A stretch of 64,000 bases of DNA from Roseiarcus sp963779095. Its GTDB lineage: Bacteria; Pseudomonadota; Alphaproteobacteria; Rhizobiales; Beijerinckiaceae. The stretch covers positions 62,001-126,000 of the forward strand of contig CAVZWU010000024.1 in the NCBI GenBank assembly GCA_963779095.1, given 5' to 3'. Both the position numbers and the translations under genes were made by a program. Position 1 is the first letter of the stretch; each line of letters starts with the position of its first letter. This document shows positions 52,880 through 61,660 of the stretch, in pieces. The notes beneath the pieces are model-generated. The model was not told the DNA's origin, ran no database searches, and was given only the letters and a program-made list of their open reading frames with translations.

Positions 52880-52916
52880 AAAAAACCGCCACGGCAGCCC
52901 TTTCAGCCGGGCGGTT
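52880..52916 (-). terminator. Intrinsic terminator / attenuator upstream of rpmI
   Basis: On the minus strand AACCGCC (52916-52910) pairs with GGCGGTT (52890-52884) across a 19-base loop that can itself form a smaller stem (CCGGCTG / CAGCCC region), followed by six T. It ends 71 bases before the rpmI start, reading toward it. With no infC upstream it may act as an attenuator of the rpmI-rplT-pheST transcript. Confidence 0.7.
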
Positions 52917-53268
52917 CAGGAACGGCGCGCTCATACGCGAAAGCAGGCGGGTATGCAAGGGCGGGCCGGCGCGGAGGACGGATTTATTGTCCGTGACAGA
53001 TCAGTGTGCGATTCTGCGCGCGACGAAGCGATTTCAAAGCCTTAAGCTCAATTTTCTGCAACTCAGGTAAGAAGTCGCAGGTGAACCGATCCTCGCTTCT
53101 CTCCGGCCACATAAGTCAGTTATATCAGTCTATTACATCGCTTACTTTAGACGGCGCGCGCAATCAAGTGCTGACCGGGCCGCCTTGGCGCGATCGCCAC
53201 CGCTCGAACTGAAGGACGAGCACTCCCAAACTGAATCGGTCGAACGCCTCGATCCGGGCCCTCGACGC
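52917..53268. other. Intergenic region upstream of the rpmI leader
   Basis: No gene was found. AT-rich DNA at 53105-53150 (TTATATCAGTCTATTACATC) looks like a promoter region. On the minus strand a short frame starting near 52933 (MSAPFLNRPAERAAV) runs through the terminator; it has no clear leader-peptide character. Confidence 0.4.
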
Positions 53269-53463
53269 TTATTTCGCGATTGACGCCGCGCTTGCCGCCA
53301 TGTGGTGGGACGGCGCGCCGATATGAGCCGAAACGGAAACCAGTCCAAACGCCAGCACCCACACCATCACGATCGTGGCGAACGCGATCGTCAAAGGCCG
53401 CGCGTTGCGATCGTCGATCGCGCTCGCATCGTAGAAGCCGGGATTGCCAAGATTTCGCGACAT
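53269..53463 (-). CDS. Small single-pass membrane protein
   Basis: The product is 64 residues. A polar N-terminus (MSRNLGNPGFYDASAIDD) is followed by one membrane helix (PLTIAFATIVMVWVLAFGLV) and a short His/Ala-rich tail. GGAG lies 8 bases upstream of the ATG at 53463. A CRP-type palindrome is centred about 95 bases upstream, arguing for regulated expression. The function is unknown. Confidence 0.6.
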   Translation of the reverse strand: MSRNLGNPGFYDASAIDDRNARPLTIAFATIVMVWVLAFGLVSVSAHIGAPSHHMAASAASIAK

Positions 53464-53549
53464 AGCCGCATCTCCAAAATCCGCCGCCGTTCTCGCGCGG
53501 CGGTCCTCTCTCTCTTAACCAAAATAAACCATAGCCGACCCTAAAATGC

Positions 53550-53565
53550 TGTGACCCGGATCACA
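53550..53565. promoter_or_regulatory. CRP-type operator TGTGA-N6-TCACA, site 2
   Basis: TGTGACCCGGATCACA shares TGTGAC and GATCACA with site 1 at 47966. It is placed between fkbM's end (53598) and the small membrane protein's start (53463), 87 bases upstream of the latter. The window would contain 0.1 such words by chance, so two is notable. Confidence 0.65.
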
Positions 53566-53597
53566 GTGCGAAAGGGGCCCCGCCCGCGCTTTTGCGC

Positions 53598-54335
53598 TCA
53601 GTCGACGGCGGGGTCGATTGGCCTGAACAGGCAATCGAATTCGGTCGCGGAATCCCTCGCCCGACTATGGATGTTCACCGGATGGACCTGAGCCAGAACG
53701 AAACCTGCCTCGAACATATAGGCGACCGCTTCGTGAAACCGCCAATTGTCCTTGTAAATGTTGATGATGGGCAGCTCCAGGAGGACGCCGCTGACGCGTT
53801 TGAGGGTCTCTTTTGCGCCCTCCAGCACCGCCCGCTCATAACCCTGGGTGTCGATCTTGAGCAGGATCTTCGAACCCAGGTCGCGTGGCGGCGCGGCTTC
53901 GTCCAAAGTCTTGACGACGACGCTTTCCGACGCCTTGAACTCCGCCTCCGGGTCAAAGTTTGTCGCGGTCGCCGTCAAATCATTGAATGAGCTGAACTGA
54001 GAGTTCTTCGAAACATGGATCGCCATGACCCCGCTCGACGCGCCCAGGGCTAAATTCGAGGTCGTCCAAAGATCATCTCCACGCGCCGCGTTTTCGAGCG
54101 CGGTGAAAGCTTCCTTCACCGGCTCAAAAGAAATGATCCGCCCCGCATAGCCCCGGTTGCGCAGCGACCGTCCAAACTGTCCTGTATTCGCGCCGACATC
54201 CAGGACCAGATTGATCCCCCTGTTCTCGACAAAATCCATCGTGCTCGGATTTTTTCTCGCCCGAACGACGTCAATCCCAGCCCGCTGCCGCAAGGCCTTA
54301 AGAACCATCCACTTCATGTCTATCCCCGTCGCCAT
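53598..54335 (-). CDS. FkbM-family methyltransferase
   Basis: The product is 245 residues and intact. SAM-binding motif I is LVLDVGANTGQFGRSLRNRG, motif II GRIISFEPVKEAFTALENAA, then LLKIDTQGYERAVLEGAKET, the Asp-x-Gln-Gly-x-Glu signature of the FkbM fold. FkbM enzymes O-methylate sugars or glycolipids. Downstream on the same side are a membrane glycosyltransferase and a second methyltransferase, a surface-polysaccharide context. Confidence 0.9.
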   Translation of the reverse strand: MATGIDMKWMVLKALRQRAGIDVVRARKNPSTMDFVENRGINLVLDVGANTGQFGRSLRNRGYAGRIISFEPVKEAFTALENAARGDDLWTTSNLALGASSGVMAIHVSKNSQFSSFNDLTATATNFDPEAEFKASESVVVKTLDEAAPPRDLGSKILLKIDTQGYERAVLEGAKETLKRVSGVLLELPIINIYKDNWRFHEAVAYMFEAGFVLAQVHPVNIHSRARDSATEFDCLFRPIDPAVD

Positions 54336-54430
54336 GCTGAACGCACGGATAGCGATCCTCTATCCGGCCTTGTCCCTCCCGCAAACCTGGACTTCCCCGA
54401 TTTTTCGCCGTCGGCGGCGGTCGCAGCGCG

Positions 54431-55996
54431 CTAGCGGGTCAGCTCCTCAAAAGCTTTTCCGACATCCGGCGTGAGCGGCTTGCCCGATGCGGAATCGCAC
54501 CCGCCTGGGCGCTTCCAGAGGCAAATGCGCTCCTTGGTCATTGCCCGGTCATAAGGGTCGGTCCAGCAATGGACCTGCTGGAAACCGAGATTCGCGAAAT
54601 CGGCTGGCAGATCGGCCGGATGGCCGCCGGGCTCCCTGCTGCGCGGTTGCATGGTGACCACGTAATTATAGGCGCCGGGCGCGATCGAATTGGCGGTGTC
54701 TCCGGCGCTGAAGAGCGGGATGCCGGGGCGCAAATCGGCATAGCCCGACGCGCGCCACCACATATCGCCGGGGTAAATCGCCACGCCGCAAGCGTTCTTG
54801 TCCGCGTCGACCGCGCGCATCGCCAGGATCGACCCGCGAGACCGAACCCAAAACCATATGCGGTTGGGCGAGGCGGCCAAGGCGAGCGAGGCGACGGTCC
54901 AGCCGAGCGGCAGGGCGACGAGCAGCGCGCGCCGGACCCAGGGCTGGCTGAGCCTGCTCGCCAGCCAGTCGGCCGCCATCGTCGAGCCGACGCCGGCGAG
55001 CGTCATGATGAGCGGCAGGGCCGGGGAGATATACCGGTATTCCTTGTGACTGATAGCGGAATGGACCACGAAGATGACGGCGGCCACCCACAACAGCAAC
55101 GGCAGCCTTACCGCGCCAGCGAGCGCGCAAAGCACGATGACGATGCTGAAGAGGCCCCAGGAAACCCACTCCCAACCGATGTAGGAGTAAAACGGGTTTA
55201 GGCCGGCGGCGGATGAGACCTTGGCCGAGTAATAGATATACATAAATGTAGCGTGAAATGGCCACCCCCACGTGATCCAGTCGAGCAGGCCGCTCAGCAC
55301 CATCGGGAGCGCAACGCCGCCGAGGAGCGCCGGGTAATGCGCCCGTAGCCGAATCCCCCCGACGGCGACGACGATGAGCGCGATCGCAGGAATAAGCTGT
55401 GGACGCAAAACCGCCGCCAGGCCCATCATTACGGCGCCAATGAAGATTTGCCGGTTGGACCAGACGTTGCGGCCGGGATAGACCAGAAAGAAACCGGTCA
55501 CGAGCGCCGCGCCCGCGACGCTCTCCGAGAGGGGATGGGTGTAGAAATAGACGAGCTCGAACCAGACTGCGTTCAAGACACCCGTCGTAACTGCGCCGGC
55601 GAAGCCGGCGACGTTGCGGCCCCATAGAAAGCCGCAGATCACCGGCCCCAGCGATATGATGCAGATCAGGGCGGAGACGCCCCCGAGACTGGCGTTGGGC
55701 GGCGAGCCGAACAGCTCTGCGACATACATGAAAGCGGCCATCAGTCCTGGCCAGAGCCAGCTCCGCTCCCCCACCTGAAAGTCCCAGGTCACAAGCCCGT
55801 GGTGATTGACGAGGCGGTTCGCCTCATCAAGCCACATGCGCTCATCCGGATGGAGGATGCTTGGGAGAAACCTCATGACGCTGGCCCGTATGACGACCGC
55901 CAGGAGGCAGATCAGGAGCAGCGCCAGCCAGTCGCGCGGCAGAAAGGGGCCCCCCGGCGACTCGATCAGTCGCCGTCCGCCGGCGGAAGCCTTCAT
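54431..55996 (-). CDS. Polytopic membrane glycosyltransferase (GT22/GPI-mannosyltransferase-like)
   Basis: The product is 521 residues from ATG 55996 (MKASAGGRRLIESPGG); the frame stays open to 56068. About 10-11 membrane segments are seen. The first loop has SILHPDERMWLDEANRLVNH (acidic HPDE motif) and HGLVTWDFQVGERSWLWPGL, the pattern of GT22 and related polyprenol-sugar-dependent transferases. SHKEYRYISPALPLIMTLAG matches the later conserved HKE-R motif. A soluble C-terminal domain follows. It probably adds a sugar to a lipid-linked glycan on the periplasmic side. Confidence 0.82.
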   Translation of the reverse strand: MKASAGGRRLIESPGGPFLPRDWLALLLICLLAVVIRASVMRFLPSILHPDERMWLDEANRLVNHHGLVTWDFQVGERSWLWPGLMAAFMYVAELFGSPPNASLGGVSALICIISLGPVICGFLWGRNVAGFAGAVTTGVLNAVWFELVYFYTHPLSESVAGAALVTGFFLVYPGRNVWSNRQIFIGAVMMGLAAVLRPQLIPAIALIVVAVGGIRLRAHYPALLGGVALPMVLSGLLDWITWGWPFHATFMYIYYSAKVSSAAGLNPFYSYIGWEWVSWGLFSIVIVLCALAGAVRLPLLLWVAAVIFVVHSAISHKEYRYISPALPLIMTLAGVGSTMAADWLASRLSQPWVRRALLVALPLGWTVASLALAASPNRIWFWVRSRGSILAMRAVDADKNACGVAIYPGDMWWRASGYADLRPGIPLFSAGDTANSIAPGAYNYVVTMQPRSREPGGHPADLPADFANLGFQQVHCWTDPYDRAMTKERICLWKRPGGCDSASGKPLTPDVGKAFEELTR

Positions 55997-56116
55997 CGGA
56001 CACCCCCTGGATGATTTTGGACATGCCCGGCCGGCTTCCGCCCGGAAATAACCGGAATCCGGGCTCACGTGCGATCCGTTCGTCCGGCCGCGACGTTACC
56101 GGACCAAGCGGTCAGG

Positions 56117-56812
56117 TCAAGCTCGGGCGGGGCGACCGGGGGCAAACAGGTAAAGGTTGGAGCTGCAGGGGCCAAGCATGATCCCGGTCATGCCTATTTC
56201 GACCGTCCTGTCTCCGGGAGAGGCGTCCTTGAGGCGCCGCCGGGACATCAGAATGAGGTTTTCGGTCTCGGCCCACTTCTCCTTTCCCAAGGCGCGGCAC
56301 GCGAGTGGGAATGTCGCGTCGAGCCAATGAAGGAAAGGAATCGCCGTGTGATGCTCCACGGGGAAGAACCGATGTGGCACGGTGATATAAACCCGCCCGC
56401 CGACGCGCATCAATTCGGAGATGAAGGAGCGCTGATTTTCGACGCTGCCGACGTGCTCGAGAACCGCATTCGCGGTGACGACGTCAAATGACCCGTCGGC
56501 GAACGGCAGCGGTTCGTTGGCGACGATCTGGCGGTACTGGATCTGCGGGAACGAAGCCTTGAAGGCGCTTCCCTTTCCCAAGCCGACCGCGGTGATTTTG
56601 TCCTGCGCGGGATAGCGGCGCTCGATCACGTTGGCGGCGTCGCCGACAACGTCCGAAACGCCGACGTCGAGAATAGCGTCCGAACCGTTCGGCGCGCAGA
56701 GCCGCACAAAATCGGCGTATATCCGCTCTCGAGCGACCGCCACCAGCTTTTCGGAGAGTGAGCCTGGCGTCGCAACTTCGTAATACTGGGTATCAATTTC
56801 ATTTGTGGACAT
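56117..56812 (-). CDS. Class I SAM-dependent methyltransferase
   Basis: The product is 231 residues from ATG 56812 (MSTNEIDTQYYEVATPGSLS). Motif I is DAILDVGVSDVVGDAANVIE (glycines partly replaced: VGVSD instead of GCGTG), followed by KITAVGLGKGSAFKASFPQI and the post-I LPFADGSFDVVTANAVLEHV, then YITVPHRFFPVEHHTAIPFL. This wording is common in small methyltransferases located among sugar-modification genes. The substrate is unknown. Confidence 0.82.
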   Translation of the reverse strand: MSTNEIDTQYYEVATPGSLSEKLVAVARERIYADFVRLCAPNGSDAILDVGVSDVVGDAANVIERRYPAQDKITAVGLGKGSAFKASFPQIQYRQIVANEPLPFADGSFDVVTANAVLEHVGSVENQRSFISELMRVGGRVYITVPHRFFPVEHHTAIPFLHWLDATFPLACRALGKEKWAETENLILMSRRRLKDASPGDRTVEIGMTGIMLGPCSSNLYLFAPGRPARA

Positions 56813-58224
56813 CGTTCCCCCTGTGTCTGGACGATCTGCTGTGTGGTTTGGCTGCAGGGCCCGAGCGGCCGCCATTGCGCCGCCCATTAAAAGCGCGCCT
56901 CTGCAAGCGGCGCTACGCTAGCCTCTCAGGTCTGCTGCTTCAACGCGTTCGCGTTTACAGGCATCTTTCTCAGCCGTCTTCCCGTCGCGGCGAAGATCGC
57001 GTTGGCGACCGCGGGGACGACCGCCGACGTCCCCGGCTCGCCCATGCCGCCCGGCGCCTCGGAGCTTGGGACGATATGGACCTCGATCGCCGGCGCTTCG
57101 TTGATGCGAAGCATCTGATAGGTGTCGAAGTTGGCTTGCTCGACCCGGCCCTTGGCGATGGTGATCTCGCCATAGAGCGCGGCGGTGACGCCGAAAATGA
57201 CGGCCCCCTGAACCTGCGCCTCGACCGTGTCGGGATTGACCACCGCGCCGGCGTCGAGCGCGCAGACGACCCGGCGCACGCGCACGGCTCCGTCCTTGCC
57301 GACTTCGACTTCGGCGATCTGCGCCATATAAGTTCCAAAGGCGGTCTGGACGGAGACCCCGCGGCCGACCCTGTCAGGCAGCGGGTGACCCCAGCCGGCT
57401 TTTTCCGCGACCAGATCGAGAACCGCTTTGGCGCGGGGCGACTTGTCGAGGAGCGCCCGCCGATAGGCGACCGGGTCCTGCTTCGCCGCCGCCGCCAGTT
57501 CGTCGATGAAGCTTTCCGTCACGAAGACATTATGCGACGGCCCGACGCTGCGCCAGAAGGCGGTCGGAACGCCCGGGGGCTCGACCCGCAGATACTCGAC
57601 GCGCATGTTGGGCAGCGCGTAGGCGAGATTGGTCGCGCCGTCGATGCTGTCCGGGTCGAGCCCATTATTGAATGCAGGCGGCAGCCACCGCGCAATCACC
57701 GAAGAGCCTGCAAAGCGATGGCTCCAGGCGACCGGCATTCCCTTCGCGTCCAAACCGGCGGAGAACCGGTCGAACCAATAGGGCCGGTACATGTCGTGCT
57801 GGATGTCTTCCTCACGCGTCCACACCACCTTCACCGGCCCGTCCACCTGCATGGCGATCTGAACCGCGCGGGTGACGCCGTCGACCTCGAGCCGGCGGCC
57901 AAATCCACCGCCGATGAGATGATTGTGGACCGTGACCTTGTCCAATGGCAGGCCGGCGGTTTTGGCCGCGGTCTCCTGAGCGCGAGCGATGACCTGGTTG
58001 CCGACCCAGACCTCGCAGCCGTCCTTGCGGACATGAACCGTGCAGTTCATCGGCTCCATCGCGGCATGGGCGAGAAACGGCGCCTGGTAGATTGCCTCGA
58101 CCTTGGTGGCGGCGCTGGCCAGCGCCTTGTCGACGTCGCCGATATTCTGCGCGACAGGCCGCGGTTTCAGCGTCGCCTGTTCGAGTTCGGCTGCGACATT
58201 TTGCGGTTTGCTGCCTGCGCCAAT

Positions 58225-59297
58225 TCGCAAGGTGTATGGCATGGCGGGAAAGTCTCCGGTTATGGCGAGCGATGAACAACGCGCCGGCCTCTTGGCTCTT
58301 GCCAATTCACGTGATCGCGGCGAGGCGGACCGGGCGCGCGCCGTGCTTTTGACGCTGGCTGGTTGGACCAGCTCCAAGATCGCGGAGGCGTTTGGCGTGC
58401 GCGAAGATACGGTTCGCCTGTGGCGCAGCGACTTCACCGCTGGCGGTGTCGCAGCGCTGAAGACCAGCATCGCGCCAGGCCCGCCTCCGGTGAAGAGTGA
58501 AGCCGCCTTGCGCGTCGTCACCCCCTTGCTGGAAGAACCTGTTGCCGACCGGCGCAACTGGACGATCCCCCGCCTCCGCGCCGAGATCGAAGCGCGCGAG
58601 GGCGTGCGCATCAGCCGTTCGCAACTGTCCAAGGCCTTGCGAAAAAAAAGTTCCGTTGGCGGCGGCCCCGGCACACGCTGAAGGGACGTCAGACGGAAAG
58701 CGAGGTGGAACGGGTGGGCCTGCGCCTGCAACTGCGCAAACAGCAGGCCGAAGCGGGCGACATTGTTCTTCTCTACGGCGATGAGAGCGAGGCGCTGACG
58801 CATCCCTATCTCGCCCGCGCCTGGGCGAAGTCGGGGGCGGACTTGCGTGTGCCGGCGCCTGGGCAGGCCAAGAAGGTCGCGATGCTGGGGTCGCTTGATC
58901 ACGTCACGCGCCAACTCATCGTCCTGACCTGCCCGACCAAGCGCAGCAGCGATTTCATCGCCCATCTGGAGCAACTCGACCGTCTCTTCGGACCGCAGCC
59001 CGGGCGACAGGCCAAGCCGGTCGTGCTGGTCGAGGACAATGGTCCGATCCACACCAGCAAACGCTCGCTTGCCGCCCTGGCCGCCCGCGCACACTGGCTC
59101 ACCGTCGAGTGGCTGCCGAAATACGCCCCCGAACTCAATGAAATCGAGCCGGTCTGGCGCGATCTTAAGGCCCATCACCTCGCCCACCAGACCTTCACAG
59201 ACGTCGCCGCCCTCGACCAAGCCATCCATGACGCCGTCATCGATCTCAACCGCGAGCGCACCCCCGATCCGTTGGCCATGCCAAGAATCTCTGCTTA
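58225..59297 (+). mobile_element. IS630-family insertion sequence disrupting the oxidoreductase gene (boundaries approximate)
   Basis: The right end is at the TA of CTTAG (59296-59297), where the oxidoreductase frame resumes as GGGCTA on the minus strand. The left end is near 58225. Inner terminal sequence TTGGCATGGCC (right, minus strand) and ATGGCATGGCG (left, 58236-58246) are inverted copies; the outer 12 bases match poorly. Length about 1.07 kb is normal. Whether the TA target is duplicated is unclear at the left edge. Confidence 0.85.
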
Positions 59298-59298
59298 G
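58262..59298 (+). CDS. IS630-family transposase, two frames joined by a -1 slip at an A8 tract
   Basis: Frame A (58262-58681) encodes the HTH part: GLLALANSRDRGEADRARAV and SKIAEAFGVREDTVRLWRSD, and ends after the run GAAAAAAAAG (58651-58660). A -1 shift there gives RKKKFRWRRPRHTLKGRQTE and the DDE catalytic part: Asp in VLLYGDESEALTHPYLARAW, Asp in KPVVLVEDNGPIHTSKRSLA, Glu in LPKYAPELNEIEPVWRDLKA. IS630 members are known to use slippage on A-runs. The full product is about 345 residues, and the element looks potentially active. Confidence 0.9.
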
Positions 59299-60187
59299 CC
59301 CTTTCCTGGCCGCGCCCATATGGTCGGCCACGACCGCGACCGCGTCGTCGAGGGTCACGACTTGGCGCACGCCGTTGACCGCCATGGCCGCCCTGGCGTC
59401 CACGCTCTTGACCCGGCCGCCAAAGACCGGCGACTGGGCGAGCGTCGCGATCTTCACCCCCGGGGGCCGGACGTCGATGCCAAAGACGGCCGTTCCGTTG
59501 ACTTTCGCCGGCGTATCGAGGCGCTTCGCCCGGGTGCCGATCAGGGTGAAATCCTGCGGTCGCTTGAGCGCGATGTTTTCGGGGACAGGCATGAGCGCCG
59601 CATCGGCTGCGAGCTCGCCATAGGTGGCGAGCTTTTCCGTCGGCGGGTGAAGGACTTCGCCGTGTTGAGCATGGCAGGAGGCCGGATCGACATTCCAGCG
59701 CTTCGCCGCCGCCGCGATCAGCATGGTCCTCGCGACAGCGCCCGCCTCGCGCAGCGGCTTCCACGCCGCGCGGATCGAGGTCGAGCCGCCGGTCGCCTGG
59801 AGGCCGCCGAGCGCGGGATTCCCATAGAGCTTCGGGTTGGGCGGAGCGTGCTCGAGGCGCACCTGATCGAGGCCCACGTCCAGCTCTTCCGCGATCAGCA
59901 TCGGGATCGAAGTGTAGGTCCCCTGGCCCATCTCGACATAGGGCATGACGAGAACGATGCGTCCGTCGCTACCGATGCGGATGAAGGCGTTTGGCGCGAA
60001 GGTCTGCGTGTCGGCCGCGCGCGCTTCACCGGGGCCGAACGGCAGGCGCAGGCTCAGCAACAGGCCGCCGCCAGCCGCCGCTCCGGCTTGCAGGAACTTG
60101 CGCCGCGAGGGGCTGCTCGCAGCTGAGGATTGGTCGGGGTCGGCCGAGCGGAAAACGATGCGATCATGGATCATTGCAAGGCTCTCC

Positions 60188-60266
60188 TCAGATCGATTGT
60201 GAGGCATGTTTGATGGCTTCGCGGATGCGGACATAGGTTCCGCAGCGGCAAATGTTGCCCGACATC
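60188..60266 (-). pseudogene. C-terminal remnant of the isoquinoline 1-oxidoreductase alpha subunit (2Fe-2S)
   Basis: The last 25 codons read DAMSGNICRCGTYVRIREAI then KHASQSI and stop, 13 bases before the beta-subunit start. The Cys-Arg-Cys-Gly motif is the C-terminal iron-sulfur ligand pair of the alpha subunit. Sequence upstream of 60266 is unrelated, so the alpha subunit was deleted or displaced when foreign DNA entered. The normal alpha subunit is about 150 residues. Confidence 0.8.
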
Positions 60267-60598
60267 GCATCTGTCCGAATGAATCAAAATGGGATTCATC
60301 GGTCAACCTCGGAAGCGTTCTTGGCGAAGGAAGTGAGGAGTTCAGCAAGCGCGACCAAGCCAAAGGCGTCGACGAGCAACGAAACGGCGCCGCTAGAAGC
60401 CTGCCCGCCCGGGGGCGCCCAGTCGGTCCATTCACGTGGCATTGCGAATGAGCCGAGGTCGGCGTGGCGCAGGCTCAGCGTCTCGAATTCCCGAGACATG
60501 GCGAACCTTCAAAACGACGAACCGCCGCCCGCGCAATGGATGAAACGGATGCGTGACTTCAGCCGATCCCAAAGGTCGGTTGGATAAGAGTGCAGTTC
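60267..60598. other. Junction region of unknown origin
   Basis: No gene was found. It joins the truncated alpha-subunit remnant to a truncated intron reverse transcriptase. It has AATCCCATTTTGATTC-type short inverted sequence (60278-60296) and one short plus-strand frame (MANLQNDEPPPAQWMKRMRD, 60498) without support. Confidence 0.4.
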
Positions 60599-61615
60599 GC
60601 TGGTGGTGTGTCAACCTTGCGGGATCGGGTCTGCATGACCGCAGCGATGCTGGTGCTGGAACCGATCTTCGAGGCCGACCTTCCCTCGGAACTCTATGCC
60701 TACCGCCCCGGGCGGAACGCTCAGCAGGCGGTGGTCGAGGTAGAGGAGCTGCTGTTTCGCGGCCATCCGGACGTGGTGGACGCCGACCTCGCGGACTACT
60801 ACGGGAGCATTCCCCATGCCGACCTGCTCAAGTCGGTTGCGCGTCGGATCGTCGATCGGCGCGTGCTGCATCTGATCAGGATGTGGCTGGATTGCCCTGT
60901 TGAAGAAACCGACGATCGGGGTCGGAAGACGCGCACGACCGAAGCCCGGGACAAGCGGCGCGGCACTCCGCAGGGCTCGCCGATCTCACCCTTGCTGGCG
61001 AATATCTACATGCGCCGGTTCGTGCTGGGATGGAAGATGTTCGGGCTCGAGCGAACCTTGGGCACGCGGCTCGTGACCTACGCCGACGACCTCGTGATTT
61101 TGTGCAGAAGGGGCAAAGGCGAAGAAGCCTTGCAACGACTGCGGGAGATCATGGGCAAGCTGAGGCTGACGGTGAACGAGGAGAAGACGCGCGTCTGCAA
61201 AGTGCCGGAGGGTGAGTTCGACTTTCTGGGCTACACGTTCGGGCGGATGTATTCGGCGAGGACCGGCCAAGCCCGTATCGGCTACCGGCCATCAAAGAAG
61301 AGCATTCAGCGCGCGGTCGAGAAAATCCACGCGCTGACCGAGCGATCGTGCACATGGCAAGAGACCACGACGCTGGTGGGCAAAGTGAACCGCATGCTGC
61401 GCGGATGGGCGAACTACTTTTCGGTAGGCGCCATCAGCAAGGCGTATCGGGCGCTCGATGCTTACGCGGCGACGCGGTTGCGCCGGTGGTTGCGCTTCAA
61501 GCACAAGGTCAGGCGACGAAGGGGCGGGAGCTATCCACTCTCGCACCTCTACGGGCACTTCGGGCTCGTACGCCTGAGTCGGCTTGGGCACGACGTGCCG
61601 TGGACGAAGGCGTGA
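60599..61615 (+). pseudogene. Group II intron reverse transcriptase/maturase, 5'-truncated
   Basis: The frame enters at TLRDRVCMTAAMLVLEPIFE, RT block 2 of group II intron proteins, so the first 80-100 residues are missing. Block 3 DVVDADLADYYGSIPHADLL, blocks 4-5 RRGTPQGSPISPLLANIYMR, the active site VTYADDLVILCRRG, and the maturase domain (TTLVGKVNRMLRGWANYFSV) are present. It ends HDVPWTKA without a DNA-endonuclease domain. A domain V-like hairpin follows at 61628. The host intron's 5' half is gone. Confidence 0.88.
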
Positions 61616-61625
61616 GGTCTTGTCC

Positions 61626-61660
61626 GAGAGCCGGATGCAGGAAATCTGCACGTCCGGTTG
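61626..61660 (+). ncRNA. Group II intron domain V of the truncated intron
   Basis: GAGCCGGATGCAGGAAATCT and GCACGTCCGGTT form the diagnostic hairpin: GCCGGA.TGCAG with CTGCA.CGTCCGGT and a GAAA tetraloop. It lies 12 bases after the reverse transcriptase stop, as expected. A domain VI is not clear; the next intron appears to start immediately. Confidence 0.75.

Larger units (their letters stand above)
56926..60174 (-). pseudogene. Isoquinoline 1-oxidoreductase beta subunit-like molybdopterin enzyme, split by an IS630 element
   Basis: The gene starts at ATG 60174 with a twin-arginine signal (SRRKFLQAGAAAGGGLLLSL) and continues VMPYVEMGQGTYTSIPMLIA and GTRAKRLDTPAKVNGTAVFG to AVVADHMGAARKGL near 59300. 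The IS630 element follows, and the gene resumes at about 58224 with GAGSKPQNVAAELEQATLKP, IYQAPFLAHAAMEPMNCTVH, VTVHNHLIGGGFGRRLEVDG, FWRSVGPSHNVFVTESFIDE, ending with the active-site GEPG motif (GMGEPGTSAVVPAVANAIFA). Without the element the product would be about 725 residues, the usual size. The C-terminal part has the xanthine-dehydrogenase molybdenum-binding motifs. A few codons seem to be missing at the junction. Confidence 0.9.

Noticed and set aside
52870..52990. Short minus-strand frame (from 52933) as a Phe leader peptide
   Set aside because: It has only two or three Phe codons, not clustered, and runs past the terminator without a stop.
56926..60435. One 1169-residue open frame on the minus strand
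   Set aside because: It is an oxidoreductase gene interrupted by an IS630 element read antisense, not a genuine fusion protein.
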